This document shows, piece after piece, positions 19,374 through 27,884 of a stretch of 43,385 nucleotides of DNA (positions are counted from its first letter, which is position 1; each line of letters opens with the position of its first letter). The DNA is from an uncultured Clostridia bacterium (GTDB lineage: Bacteria > Bacillota > Clostridia > Oscillospirales > Acutalibacteraceae). The position numbers and the translations under genes are program-made. The notes below the pieces were generated by a model. The model did not search any database. It was not told the DNA's origin and saw nothing but the letters and a program-made list of their open reading frames with translations. The stretch is from positions 1 to 43,385 of the forward strand of contig CALWIK010000010.1 in NCBI GenBank assembly GCA_944380725.1, given 5' to 3'.

Positions 19374-20795
19374 TTAACTATCTTCCGATGTTTTTGCTAT
19401 CGGGAGCGAAATTGTAACAACCGTACCAACGTTCTCCTCGCTTGTAATGTCTAATGTACCTGAATGCATTTTTACTAATTCATCAACTACAGCCAGCCCT
19501 ATTCCGGAGCCCTTTTGCGCTGTATTTGCTTTGTAAAATTTATCCTTAACATAAGGCAAATGCTCCGCAGGAATTCCGCATCCTGTATCACTAACCGTTA
19601 TATAGATATAACCTGCAACTTCTTTTACTTTTACAGTAATTGTTCCACTTTTTGCGGTATATTTTAGTGCATTATCTATAATGTTAATAAAAACCTGTCT
19701 TAGTCTATTCTTATCTCCCAAAACAGGAGACAACATAGGTGGCTCCGAATAAACAAGTTCTTTCTGCTCCAATGCCGCTCTATCTTTAAACATATATACA
19801 GCTTCACTGAGTTCTGCTAAAATATCTATTCGCTCTAGTGTAAGCACCATTTTTCCGCATTGCAATCTAGAAAAGTCCAATAACTCTTCTACCAAGCCGC
19901 AAAGGCGTTCTGATTCATGAATTATAACTTTAAGCCCTCGTCTATTCATCTCAAAATCTTTTTCATCGCCTAAATCAATAGTTTCTGCCCAACCTTTTAT
20001 AGCCGTTAGTGGTGTTCGCAATTCATGTGAAATAGACGAAATAAATTCATTTTTAACTTTTTCAGATTCTCCTAACTTACGCGCCATATAATTTACTGTA
20101 TCGCAGAGTTCTCCAACTTCATCGTCATATGACTTATCGATTCTTGCATTAAAGTCTCCCAAAGCAATTTTTCGCGCTGTCTTTCCTATTTCTCTAATCG
20201 GATTAACTATAGAATTTATAAAATACGAGCTAGACATGATAACAAAAAACAAAATAGCAAGTCCTATAGTTATGCAGCCAATTATTAACCAAAATACTGT
20301 ATTATCAACCGATCGTAATGAAACAATATATCTGACAGCTCCAACATACTCTCCATCATTTGTATATATAGCTCTTGTTTGTGCCATTATATTTTCACCT
20401 GAAGAATTCTTGCCAACAAAGGTTCCAACGTTGCTATTTGATTCTTTTGCAGTTGTATAATCTGTAGTTTTTAAGATACTTTCTGGCAAAAAACCTGTAG
20501 ATGTAAGTATTGGCTCATCATTACTATTAAATGCAACTACTTCCATCAAATTTTTATCTTCAAAATCCGAAACATAAATTTTAGCCTTAAAAATAAAATC
20601 TTTTTCAGAATCTTCTTTATATCCAGGAAATACATTAACAAGTCCGGCTGATTTATTATTAATAGTTTGCTGCACTCCATTATAAAAAAATTCATGAATA
20701 AAAACCGCTAAGCCGATCTCAATTGCAATCAAAGTAACTATAATCATTCCGAGGCTATTAAGAAGCCAACGTTTAGTTATTCCCTTAACAATCAT
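19374..20795 (-). CDS. Sensor histidine kinase with HAMP domain
   Basis: Membrane sensor of 473 residues. Transmembrane helices at about 13-35 and 168-190 flank an extracytoplasmic sensing domain of 130 residues. A HAMP linker (about 190-245) leads to the HisKA domain with the phospho-accepting His in SSISHELRTPLTAIKG, and to a HATPase domain with the N box (DNALKYT), DTGCGIP and GSGIGLAVV. It is encoded after the cognate response regulator with 32 bases between (SD AGAGGCGG). Its ligand is unknown; the adjacent lipoprotein gene could serve as an accessory sensor. Confidence 0.92.
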   Translation of the reverse strand: MIVKGITKRWLLNSLGMIIVTLIAIEIGLAVFIHEFFYNGVQQTINNKSAGLVNVFPGYKEDSEKDFIFKAKIYVSDFEDKNLMEVVAFNSNDEPILTSTGFLPESILKTTDYTTAKESNSNVGTFVGKNSSGENIMAQTRAIYTNDGEYVGAVRYIVSLRSVDNTVFWLIIGCITIGLAILFFVIMSSSYFINSIVNPIREIGKTARKIALGDFNARIDKSYDDEVGELCDTVNYMARKLGESEKVKNEFISSISHELRTPLTAIKGWAETIDLGDEKDFEMNRRGLKVIIHESERLCGLVEELLDFSRLQCGKMVLTLERIDILAELSEAVYMFKDRAALEQKELVYSEPPMLSPVLGDKNRLRQVFINIIDNALKYTAKSGTITVKVKEVAGYIYITVSDTGCGIPAEHLPYVKDKFYKANTAQKGSGIGLAVVDELVKMHSGTLDITSEENVGTVVTISLPIAKTSEDS

Positions 20796-20827
20796 AAAAC
20801 CGCCTCTTTAAAAAAGATTTTTAAGCT

Positions 20828-21526
20828 CTAAGCCTCCCATCTATAACCAAGTCCCCATACAGTTAAAATATGCTTTGGAATAGACGGCTCATCCTCAACT
20901 TTCATTCTCAATCTTCTAATATTTACATCAACAATTTTTTCTTCGCCAACATAATCTTTTCCCCAAACATGATTTAAAATATCTGTTCTACTAAGTGCTG
21001 TGCTTGGGTTAGAAAAAAAATACTCCATAATCTGAAATTCAACTTGAGTAAGTTCAACAAGTTCTCCACGTTTTAAGAGGGTTCTATTTCTCATATTCAA
21101 AATAAAATCGCCAGATCGTAATTCTTCTTTAAACTTATTTTCAGACCTCATCTGTGCCAAGGCAACTCGTCTATAAACAGCATCTACTCTAGCCACCAAT
21201 TCTGATGGACTAAAAGGTTTCGTTACATAATCGTCTGCACCACCCATAAGTCCGGTAATTTTATCCATCTCTTGAGTTTTTGCTGTTAACATGATTATTC
21301 CTATCTCACTGCTTTGTTTTCTAAGCTCCTTACACACAGTTATACCATCAACACCTGGCATCATTATATCCAAAACAGCCACGTCAAAACTCGGATCATT
21401 TGAATAAATCTGTAATGCTGTTTCTCCGCTGTCTGTCTCAGTTACATCATATCCAGCCCTTTGCAGATTAATAACCACAAATTCTCGGATTGCTGCTTCA
21501 TCTTCTACAACTAAAATTTTTTTCAT
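20828..21526 (-). CDS. OmpR/PhoB-family response regulator
   Basis: 232 residues: a receiver domain (1-118) with the acidic pocket VVEDEAA, the phosphorylation site Asp in VLDIMMPGVDG, Thr in MLTAKT and Lys in VTKPFSP, then a winged-helix DNA-binding domain (130-232) ending in the characteristic VWGLGYRWEA. It pairs with the histidine kinase just downstream. The ATG at 21526 has only a weak purine stretch before it. Target genes are not visible; no repeated operator was recognised. Confidence 0.94.
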   Translation of the reverse strand: MKKILVVEDEAAIREFVVINLQRAGYDVTETDSGETALQIYSNDPSFDVAVLDIMMPGVDGITVCKELRKQSSEIGIIMLTAKTQEMDKITGLMGGADDYVTKPFSPSELVARVDAVYRRVALAQMRSENKFKEELRSGDFILNMRNRTLLKRGELVELTQVEFQIMEYFFSNPSTALSRTDILNHVWGKDYVGEEKIVDVNIRRLRMKVEDEPSIPKHILTVWGLGYRWEA

Positions 21527-21577
21527 AAAATCTTATTTGGCACTTAATTTTGCCGTGCCTCTACCTCCTATAATATT

Positions 21578-22939
21578 TTAAGAAACCTTAAAATTTTCTT
21601 TTATTTCTTCTTTCGAAATTGCCAGTTCTGAAGCCTCTGCCAAACAGACCGCTGCATATATTTTATTATTTTCTTGATGCAAAACTTTGTAATCATCTTT
21701 GTTGGTTAATTCTTCATATTCTTTTTTAGAAATCACAATTATATTTAAAAACTCTCTATTATTTACAACTTGACCAACATTTTCTATATTTTCAAAAATT
21801 CTTAAGGTTTTAAGTCCATAATCATAAGTTACTTTTATTTTATAAGATCCTAAAGGCTCGTTTTTCCACTTTTCAGGAATATAAAAATTATAAGCATCAT
21901 TACCATTGACGATACAGCTATCAACATATTCACTACCGCTATTTCTGGTATTAAATTTAAACCATGACGAAATAAAAATATTTTTTTCATTTAATCCTTC
22001 CAACGGATCGACTTTAGGTAACTCAATTATGCCATCATTATTTATATCGGTAGCTTGTATTACGCTATCTCTTAAAAAGTCAGATGAACTTAAAGTCTGT
22101 GCATTATAAAGCGGAGTCTTTAAACTTTTTTCAGCCTTATTCCAGTATACAATTTCTGATATAGTTTTTTCTTTATCAGTATTAGCATCAATTATTGCTC
22201 CGATTTGCCGGTCATCTATTTTTCCAAATTTAAAATAATTATACTTAACAGCAGTAGAATCCATCGGAGCCGACCCAATAATTTCAAAACTTTTATTTCC
22301 ATCATTAAACTTTATAAGTCTAGCCTTAGCGGGTCGATTTAAACCATCATCATACTGAAGTTCTTCTAACTTACTTATAGACAATGTTAAAATTTCGGAT
22401 CTTGCGTCATTATCAAAATCCTCCACAAAAACATCCGAATAGGTACCCTCGAAAGGAAATAATTTATAGTCTCCGTCGTCCAAAAAAATCCCTGTCAATT
22501 TTTTACCATGGTTCGAATAGCTTATCCATGCTAATAGAATATCGTCTTTACCATCACCGTTAAAATCTCCAAAACAAACTTTATACAAGTCCATATTCTG
22601 AACTGTTATAGTTTTAGCAACCTGCCAATCATCATCTATCTTGTCTATAATCATTATATAGCATTGTGTGTCCTGAACATCTAGCTGATAAACAGCAAGT
22701 GCTTCATCCTGAGAATCTCCATCAATATCATGCATAACAATAGCCGATTTAAAATCTCCATCTTGTGGATATTTAAAAAATATATCTTTACCCACGTTTT
22801 TTTCTATAGTCGATTGGATCTGTGCCATTTCTCCCGTAGCTTTAGGCGGGTGCATTAAATTGCTTGTTTCAAAATTGCTAAAAGAGCAGCCAGAAATAAA
22901 AAGCACAATAAAAATTAATATAAATAAACTTTTCTTCAT
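21578..22939 (-). CDS. Lipoprotein with DxDxDG (FG-GAP/VCBS-like) repeats
   Basis: 453 residues. The signal peptide ends in a lipobox (FISGC, Cys at about residue 18), so the protein is probably lipid-anchored on the outer face of the membrane. At least four calcium-binding-like loops are spaced along the first 300 residues: DIDGDSQDE, DFNGDGKDD, DFDNDARSE and DINNDGIIE, a pattern seen in beta-propeller FG-GAP repeats. It lies 51 bases upstream of the response regulator gene and probably shares its transcript, suggesting an accessory role in sensing. The function is otherwise unknown. Confidence 0.8.
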   Translation of the reverse strand: MKKSLFILIFIVLFISGCSFSNFETSNLMHPPKATGEMAQIQSTIEKNVGKDIFFKYPQDGDFKSAIVMHDIDGDSQDEALAVYQLDVQDTQCYIMIIDKIDDDWQVAKTITVQNMDLYKVCFGDFNGDGKDDILLAWISYSNHGKKLTGIFLDDGDYKLFPFEGTYSDVFVEDFDNDARSEILTLSISKLEELQYDDGLNRPAKARLIKFNDGNKSFEIIGSAPMDSTAVKYNYFKFGKIDDRQIGAIIDANTDKEKTISEIVYWNKAEKSLKTPLYNAQTLSSSDFLRDSVIQATDINNDGIIELPKVDPLEGLNEKNIFISSWFKFNTRNSGSEYVDSCIVNGNDAYNFYIPEKWKNEPLGSYKIKVTYDYGLKTLRIFENIENVGQVVNNREFLNIIVISKKEYEELTNKDDYKVLHQENNKIYAAVCLAEASELAISKEEIKENFKVS

Positions 22940-22966
22940 TTTATTCGCTCCTTTTTGGCTTTAATT

Positions 22967-23623
22967 TTATTTTAACCTTGCTATCAAAAATTTTATTTTT
23001 ACGCCCTGTTCACTAAACATCCTTTCGTGCTCGGTAGAGATATTTTCCGTAAAATCCGTATGCAATAAATCTCGAGTTATATAAACCACATCAAATCCAA
23101 CTACACTAAAATATTCTATACTTTCATCAAACAGATTTTCATCATCCGTCTTGAAAAAGATATCTGCACCTTGAGCCAAAAAATTTTTATATTTTTCAAG
23201 CTGTTTTGGATGAGTTAACCGCCGTTTTTTATGCTTTGCTTTTGGCCAAGGATTACAAAAGTTTATATATATCCTACTAACTAAATCCTCACACCCTAAC
23301 ATATTATCTATTTGTTCGATATTTTGAGCTGTCAAAAGAACATTGTTTACCGATTGATTTAATATATTATACTGTTTTTCGATATTTCTCTTAGCCAAAA
23401 CCAACACTTCACTTTTTATGTCCACCGCAATAAAATTTTTATCCAAATTACAGCTTGCCAAGGTCGAAATAAACAAGCCCTTTCCACAGCCTAACTCCAA
23501 ATAAATCGGATTCTGTTTAGTAAAAAGAGAATGCCATTTTCCTTTATAAATACTGGGTTTTTCAACAAAAAACTCACATGCAGCTAATTCTGGTCGTGCC
23601 CATGGTTTTCTTCTTATTCTCAT
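22967..23623 (-). CDS. trmB: tRNA (guanine-N7-)-methyltransferase
   Basis: SAM-dependent m7G46 methylation of tRNA. 218 residues with the TrmB pattern: LELGCGKGLFI for SAM binding, then the signature NFCNPWPKAKHKKRRL and FKTDDENLFD, ending near the substrate-binding Thr region (TEHERMF). The length is normal. It is encoded 27 bases upstream of the lipoprotein gene on the same strand. It starts at an ATG; the AAGGAGG at 23672-23666 is too far upstream to serve this start. Confidence 0.94.
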   Translation of the reverse strand: MRIRRKPWARPELAACEFFVEKPSIYKGKWHSLFTKQNPIYLELGCGKGLFISTLASCNLDKNFIAVDIKSEVLVLAKRNIEKQYNILNQSVNNVLLTAQNIEQIDNMLGCEDLVSRIYINFCNPWPKAKHKKRRLTHPKQLEKYKNFLAQGADIFFKTDDENLFDESIEYFSVVGFDVVYITRDLLHTDFTENISTEHERMFSEQGVKIKFLIARLK

Positions 23624-23738
23624 TATTTACAAAGTCGTTACTCATCTTATCCGTAACAACTTATGCATCCTCCTTTTTATAATAAGTTTAATTATACCAC
23701 ATATAATCTAAAATTAATAGCTATAAAACTTTTAAACC

Positions 23739-23774
23739 AAAAAGCAGTGCCCCGCACAGTATAATGCGAGACAC
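23739..23774 (-). terminator. Rho-independent terminator after the Ser/Asn-rich surface protein gene
   Basis: On the minus strand a ten-base stem (23774-23765 with 23756-23747, two G-U pairs) is followed within three bases by TTTTT (23743-23739). It separates the 23788 gene from trmB. Confidence 0.75.
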
Positions 23775-23787
23775 TAATAAAAAAGAA

Positions 23788-24651
23788 TTAAAACTTATCT
23801 CTATAATAATCATTTGGAAGAAGATGTTTTCCTTTTCGTTTGCGTTTTTTTGTTCCTGTTATGGCTTGAATCGGCACATCTTCATTACTTTTACCATTAA
23901 TCATAACAAAAATTACAATAGCAACACCAATCAGAATGCAGCCCCAGGCAATAATTCCTGCAAATAAATTATTCGATCCGTTTTTTTCGGCATTTTCTGC
24001 TGAAACAACTTCAGGGAACTCCATCTCAGAATCTTCAGCTGGCGGTAAATCTTCCGGTTTTTGAGTCTTTTCGTCTAAATTCTTATCTTCTTGTTTCACC
24101 TGCGAAGTTGTTTCATTCGAGGCAACATTCTCAGATAGCTCTGTCTCATTATTATTCTTTGCTGTTTGTTGTTGAGAAGTAGGCTCTTTTTGTTGACTTG
24201 TACGCTGATCATTCTCTTCATTATTTTGTGAAGCATTAGTTTTTGTAGCGTTATTTGAACTAATTTGCTTGCTATAAGAAGGCTTTTGAGAACCTACCGA
24301 ACTTTTTGTGTTAGAATTATTATTGGATGAATTTGCATTTTGCTTAGTATTTGAAGGAGGTGAAGAAATTGCAACTTGTGAATTGTTAGAAAATTTTGTT
24401 GATGAATCAGTCTTGTCTTTAGGTGCAGAATTGTTAGTAGTATTTGAATTTTGAGAAGTGCTTTTGCCTTGAGTGTTTGCAGATGTAGCACTATTGGGAG
24501 AAGAAAAAACCGTTGCCGGCTGGCTATTTGAAGGATTATTATTTGCAGGATTATTTTCTTCAGCTAACACAACATTAAAGCAAAATAAGAAGAAAAAATT
24601 TAAAAAAACACAACAACTAAATTTTAAGAAATTATTAAAACTTTTTTTCAT
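23788..24651 (-). CDS. Type I membrane surface protein with Ser/Asn/Thr/Gln-rich ectodomain
   Basis: About 287 residues. A signal peptide (MKKSFNNFLKF to FNVVLA) leads to roughly 170 residues dominated by N, S, T, Q and K, without regular repeats, then an acidic stretch. A single transmembrane helix (GIIAWGCILIGVAIVIFVMI) follows at about residue 230, with a basic cytoplasmic tail (KKRKRKGKH). The protein is thus predicted to be outside with a tail inside. No enzymatic domain is seen. The start is uncertain: a TTG at 24660 is in frame with the ATG at 24651, and the only good SD lies 44 bases upstream across a hairpin. It is encoded alone, with promoter and terminator. Confidence 0.75.
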   Translation of the reverse strand: MKKSFNNFLKFSCCVFLNFFFLFCFNVVLAEENNPANNNPSNSQPATVFSSPNSATSANTQGKSTSQNSNTTNNSAPKDKTDSSTKFSNNSQVAISSPPSNTKQNANSSNNNSNTKSSVGSQKPSYSKQISSNNATKTNASQNNEENDQRTSQQKEPTSQQQTAKNNNETELSENVASNETTSQVKQEDKNLDEKTQKPEDLPPAEDSEMEFPEVVSAENAEKNGSNNLFAGIIAWGCILIGVAIVIFVMINGKSNEDVPIQAITGTKKRKRKGKHLLPNDYYRDKF

Positions 24652-24662
24652 TTTTAACAACT

Positions 24663-24689
24663 CATATTAGCTAGCATAAGCAAAATATG
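24663..24689 (-). other. Stem-loop between SD and start codon of the 23788-24651 gene
   Basis: CATATT...AATATG (24663-24668 with 24684-24689) plus an inner GCT/AGC pair form a nine-base stem with a small asymmetric internal loop. The strong AAAAGGAGG ends at 24696 and the ATG is at 24651. A short frame of nine codons (TTG CTT ATG ... TGT TAA) also runs through this segment and stops next to the start region, so a leader peptide is an alternative explanation. Confidence 0.45.
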
Positions 24690-24738
24690 ATTCAACCTCC
24701 TTTTAATATACTTTTAAAAAGCTTAAATATGTACACAC

Positions 24739-24766
24739 ATTATAACATATTTATACTTTTAATCAA
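24739..24766 (-). promoter_or_regulatory. SigA promoter of the surface protein gene
   Basis: On the minus strand TTGATT (24766-24761), a 16-base spacer and TATAAT (24744-24739). Transcription should start near 24732, about 80 bases ahead of the ATG. Confidence 0.6.
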
Positions 24767-24782
24767 CATGAAATTTTATTTT

Positions 24783-25085
24783 TCAGCGTCTTTCTACTAT
24801 ATTTTTTAGTTCACTTACATATTTTGAAGTGGTTTGAGATATTATGTCTGTAACATCATATAAACAAGAAAAGTCTATCGTATAAAAGCAGTCCATAAAC
24901 TTAAATTTTACATAATGCCCACTCTGGCAACTATTTTTATAAATAACCCACGGGTTATTATCTGCAAAACCGATCCTTCTGGTATTTTTTTCTACAACAA
25001 TAAAACCAATGATCAAGCTTAAAAGAAGTAATGTAGAGATCATACTATTTAAAATCATTTTTATTGATAAAAATTTTTTCTGCAA
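24783..25085 (-). CDS. Small single-pass membrane protein, unknown
   Basis: About 100 residues, not recognised. A membrane helix (SMISTLLLLSLIIGFIVV) lies near the N-terminus, followed by a hydrophilic domain with three cysteines (SCQSGH, DCFY, SCLYD). It follows spoIIP by some 20 bases on the same strand and may be part of the sporulation operon. The ATG at 25094 abuts its SD (AGGA), so I prefer the TTG at 25085, nine bases after it. No close family came to mind. Confidence 0.55.
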   Translation of the reverse strand: MQKKFLSIKMILNSMISTLLLLSLIIGFIVVEKNTRRIGFADNNPWVIYKNSCQSGHYVKFKFMDCFYTIDFSCLYDVTDIISQTTSKYVSELKNIVERR

Positions 25086-25106
25086 GTTTATCATTCCTAA
25101 TAAATT

Positions 25107-26243
25107 TCAAATTCCTTTAAACACATTCTCTAGCACTTTACCAAGCAATACTCCAGTATATACCGCTTCATTTAAGGTATTAACTTCTGTTCCTACTTCT
25201 ATTAACAACGAGGCATGTGTTTTATTCATATTATATTTTACAGGTCCAAAAAATAGTGAACGAGTCATTCCTGGATACAGTGTCTCTGCACTTTTTTGAA
25301 GTCTAAGTGCAAACCTTAAGTTGTATTCCCAATCAGGAAAGTCCATACTGCCATCTAAATCACATCCTGACATAATCATAATCTGAGCAGCTTTTTTACC
25401 ACCAACTTTAAAGGTAGGTTTTATTTTGCCACGCTCATTGTTGCCAATAGTATCTCTGTGTATGTCAATGGTGACTTGAATAGACGGATATTTTGCTAAA
25501 TTTCTATCTATAGTCTCTGCGCTGCGTTTATAAGATCCACTAAAGCTTGGCGAATCATGGCATGTAGTATCATGAATAGATGCAATACCCGCTTTTTTTA
25601 AGCTCTCACAAATCGCATCTCCAACTCTAACCACGTTATACCTTTTATCTTCTGTACGAGGATAGAAACTTTCGTAATAAAAGCCCTGGTCTTTGTCCAT
25701 AAAAGATTCACATGTGTGCGTATGATAAATTAAAACTTGTGGAGTCCCATCTTTTTTTATATTTATATCAGGCCTTTTTGAGAGTTCTTCTGCAATATTT
25801 AGGTCTAGCCCAGATTTATTGTTAACGTAAAAATTCTCATATTTAATTCCGCTATCTCCAAAATGACTCTCTATAATTTTAAAGGTGTTTTCGCCATCAT
25901 TGTGAGGTATTTCAAAATCTTTAATATCCGGATAATCTTCTAAAGAAATAACTTTTTCAATGTTGTTACTGCTTATGTTAGGCGAAATAAACGGTTCAGG
26001 CTTGCGTATATCTAAATTTATAACTTCTTTTATATTAAAATCTCTAACATCGATTTTTTCTTCATTGCTTCTAATATCTCCGTCAGACATTATAAAACTA
26101 ATCGAAATTAACTCAAACAATCCTACATTCTCTTTTGACAGCTCAAAAGTGCGTAAAATAAGGCAATAGCAACACAACAAAGCCGAACTACTTGATAAAA
26201 AATAAACAAAAAATTTTTTTGCCTTCCGTCCGTCAATTAACAT
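25107..26243 (-). CDS. spoIIP: Stage II sporulation protein P (engulfment amidase)
   Basis: Peptidoglycan amidase and endopeptidase that works with SpoIID and SpoIIM in engulfment. 378 residues. An N-terminal membrane helix (about residues 10-30) is followed by a linker and the SpoIIP domain: LIYHTHTCESF (zinc-binding His and catalytic Glu region; most relatives read HTHTTE), TIDIHRDTI, and ASLLIEVGTEVNTLNEA near the C-terminus. The frame is open to 26315, but the ATG at 26243 has GGAGG eight bases ahead, and the upstream stretch carries a SigE-type promoter. gpr lies immediately upstream, as in many spore formers. Confidence 0.94.
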   Translation of the reverse strand: MLIDGRKAKKFFVYFLSSSSALLCCYCLILRTFELSKENVGLFELISISFIMSDGDIRSNEEKIDVRDFNIKEVINLDIRKPEPFISPNISSNNIEKVISLEDYPDIKDFEIPHNDGENTFKIIESHFGDSGIKYENFYVNNKSGLDLNIAEELSKRPDINIKKDGTPQVLIYHTHTCESFMDKDQGFYYESFYPRTEDKRYNVVRVGDAICESLKKAGIASIHDTTCHDSPSFSGSYKRSAETIDRNLAKYPSIQVTIDIHRDTIGNNERGKIKPTFKVGGKKAAQIMIMSGCDLDGSMDFPDWEYNLRFALRLQKSAETLYPGMTRSLFFGPVKYNMNKTHASLLIEVGTEVNTLNEAVYTGVLLGKVLENVFKGI

Positions 26244-26284
26244 CCTTTTACCTCCACACAGATTTAAAATTAAGATCTGTAGTA

Positions 26285-26313
26285 AAATTATGCTATCGGC
26301 GCAACAAATATGC
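26285..26313 (-). promoter_or_regulatory. Candidate SigE promoter of spoIIP
   Basis: On the minus strand GCATATT (26313-26307) matches the SigE -35 consensus (kmATATT). After exactly 14 bases, CATAATTT (26292-26285) resembles the -10 (CATACAmT) at C, A, T, A and the last T. The start of transcription would fall about 35 bases ahead of the spoIIP ATG, just before an ACAGAT/ATCTGT inverted repeat. Confidence 0.5.
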
Positions 26314-26330
26314 AAAACAAAGCACTCTGC

Positions 26331-27218
26331 TTATACTAAAGACATAATCTCCTCAATAGAGAATTCTGGCTGAAGTGCGCTATTTATCGACATCGCTAAT
26401 AATTTTGAAGCGCGCTCAATAAGTAGATCTATTTCTCTAGGAGTTACAATCATTGGCTCACCACTTGGCATTGTTTTGTCGTTTAATCTTTCGTTGTAAC
26501 TATTTTCACTAAGTTTTAGTATATCTTTTGCCAGAGTTTGAGCATCTACAACTGTTGGGACGCCAACACCAATTACTGGAACTCCCATTGTTTTTTCGTT
26601 TAAACCCGGTCTTGAGTTTCCCACCCCAGAGCCTGGAGAGATCCCTGTATTGCAAATCTGGATAGTAGTACCTAGCCTGCTAGCTTGCATCGATGCTAAA
26701 GCGTCAACTACAATTAACCCTACAGGATTTATTTTTTTTATTATGCTCTGAATTATTTCACTAACTTCTATTCCTGTTTGCCCCAAAACTCCTGGTGCAA
26801 TTGCTGCAACACCTCTTAATGCTTCTAAGCCTGTCGAACGCGCTATCTCTTTTGTAATATGTCTCGTAGCCAATATAGATTTTATTGTTCTTGGTCCTAA
26901 CGCATCTGGTGTTATTGACTCATTACCTAACCCCACCACAAATATTAATCCATTTTTAGGCAACAAATATCTTATTTGTTCCGAAATTGTTTCTACTTTT
27001 TCATTTATATCTTGAGCGTTATCAGTAAGTGTTGGCAATTCTATCGTAATATATTCTCCTTTTAATTTTCCTATCTTTTTTGCAGCCTCATCTGTTTTTA
27101 TTGATACTTTGATTATTTTTAAACTGCCTAAATTTTTTTCTTGTTGAGTTATTCCTTTAATTTTATGAGAATCTAAAACTTCCACTGCTTCCACTGCTAA
27201 ATCTGTTCTAAAATTCAC
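26331..27218 (-). CDS. gpr: Germination protease GPR
   Basis: Atypical aspartate-type protease (family A25) that degrades small acid-soluble spore proteins on germination. 295 residues, shorter than the about 370 of Bacillus GPR. The self-cleavage site, which mimics the SASP cut site, is at the very N-terminus (NFRTDLAVEAVEV). Conserved stretches are GLGNESITPDALGPR, ATRHITKE, RGVAAIAPGVLGQTG and VDALASMQASRLGTTIQICNTGISPGSGV in sequence. The start is GTG with GAAAGGAG nine bases upstream; an in-frame TGA upstream rules out a longer propeptide. It precedes spoIIP with 87 bases between. Confidence 0.95.
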   Translation of the reverse strand: MNFRTDLAVEAVEVLDSHKIKGITQQEKNLGSLKIIKVSIKTDEAAKKIGKLKGEYITIELPTLTDNAQDINEKVETISEQIRYLLPKNGLIFVVGLGNESITPDALGPRTIKSILATRHITKEIARSTGLEALRGVAAIAPGVLGQTGIEVSEIIQSIIKKINPVGLIVVDALASMQASRLGTTIQICNTGISPGSGVGNSRPGLNEKTMGVPVIGVGVPTVVDAQTLAKDILKLSENSYNERLNDKTMPSGEPMIVTPREIDLLIERASKLLAMSINSALQPEFSIEEIMSLV

Positions 27219-27320
27219 TTTATATGGCTCCTTTCACCACTTTTCTTTTATTATTTGTTAATTTACATATTTGTATTCTATAAAATTATTTGGCTTTATT
27301 TAAGTGATTCTCAAAAACTA

Positions 27321-27349
27321 TTGATTTTTTCTTTTTTTGATGTTATCAT
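27321..27349 (+). promoter_or_regulatory. SigA promoter of rpsT
   Basis: TTGATT (27321-27326), a 17-base spacer and TATCAT (27344-27349). It lies about 40 bases ahead of the rpsT start codon, with AGGAGG in between. Confidence 0.55.
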
Positions 27350-27391
27350 AGTTTTAACTAGTTGAATTATTGAAGTTAAGGAGGTGTTTAC

Positions 27392-27661
27392 GTGCCAAAT
27401 ATTAAATCGGCAAAAAAGCGTGTAAAAGTTATTGCAACTAAAACCGCTAAAAATAAAGCTTATAATTCTGCTTTGAAAACTGCTATAAAAAAAGCATCTC
27501 TAGCTACTAACTCTAATGCTGTAGATAAAGCTGAATGTGTTCGCGTTGCTGTTAGAAAAATCGATCAGGCTCAAGCTAAAGGCATCATTCATAAGAATAC
27601 CGCTGCTAGAAAAAAATCTGCTCTTGTACGCAAATTAAATGTTTCTTCAACTTCAGCATAA
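27392..27661 (+). CDS. rpsT: 30S ribosomal protein S20
   Basis: Primary-binding small-subunit protein that contacts helices of 16S rRNA. 89 residues, very basic and almost entirely helical, beginning PNIKSAKKRVKVIATKT after the start and ending with the family-typical KGIIHKNTAARKKSALVRKLN. The start is GTG with AAGGAGG upstream. Placement next to gpr is standard in Firmicutes. It is monocistronic: promoter before, terminator after. Confidence 0.97.
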   Translation: MPNIKSAKKRVKVIATKTAKNKAYNSALKTAIKKASLATNSNAVDKAECVRVAVRKIDQAQAKGIIHKNTAARKKSALVRKLNVSSTSA

Positions 27662-27724
27662 ATCATGTGCTATACGAATCTATAACGTTCTGATTAAAGA
27701 CAAAATGTAAAAATAGATATTATT

Positions 27725-27757
27725 ATGAGTTTGATATTTTATCAGGCTCATTTTTTA
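27725..27757 (+). terminator. Rho-independent terminator of rpsT
   Basis: An eleven-base stem (27725-27735 with 27741-27751, two G-U pairs) and a five-base loop are followed by a T-run. The remaining bases to 27884 are AT-rich with no further feature that I can support. Confidence 0.75.
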
Positions 27758-27884
27758 TTTTGTAACGGTATTTAATTACCACAATTTTAATATTTTTTGA
27801 ATTTATCGATTATTATTCCATATATACCCCATGTTATTTCCTTAAAAATTATATTATACTTTCTTATTTTAATCTGTCTATTAA

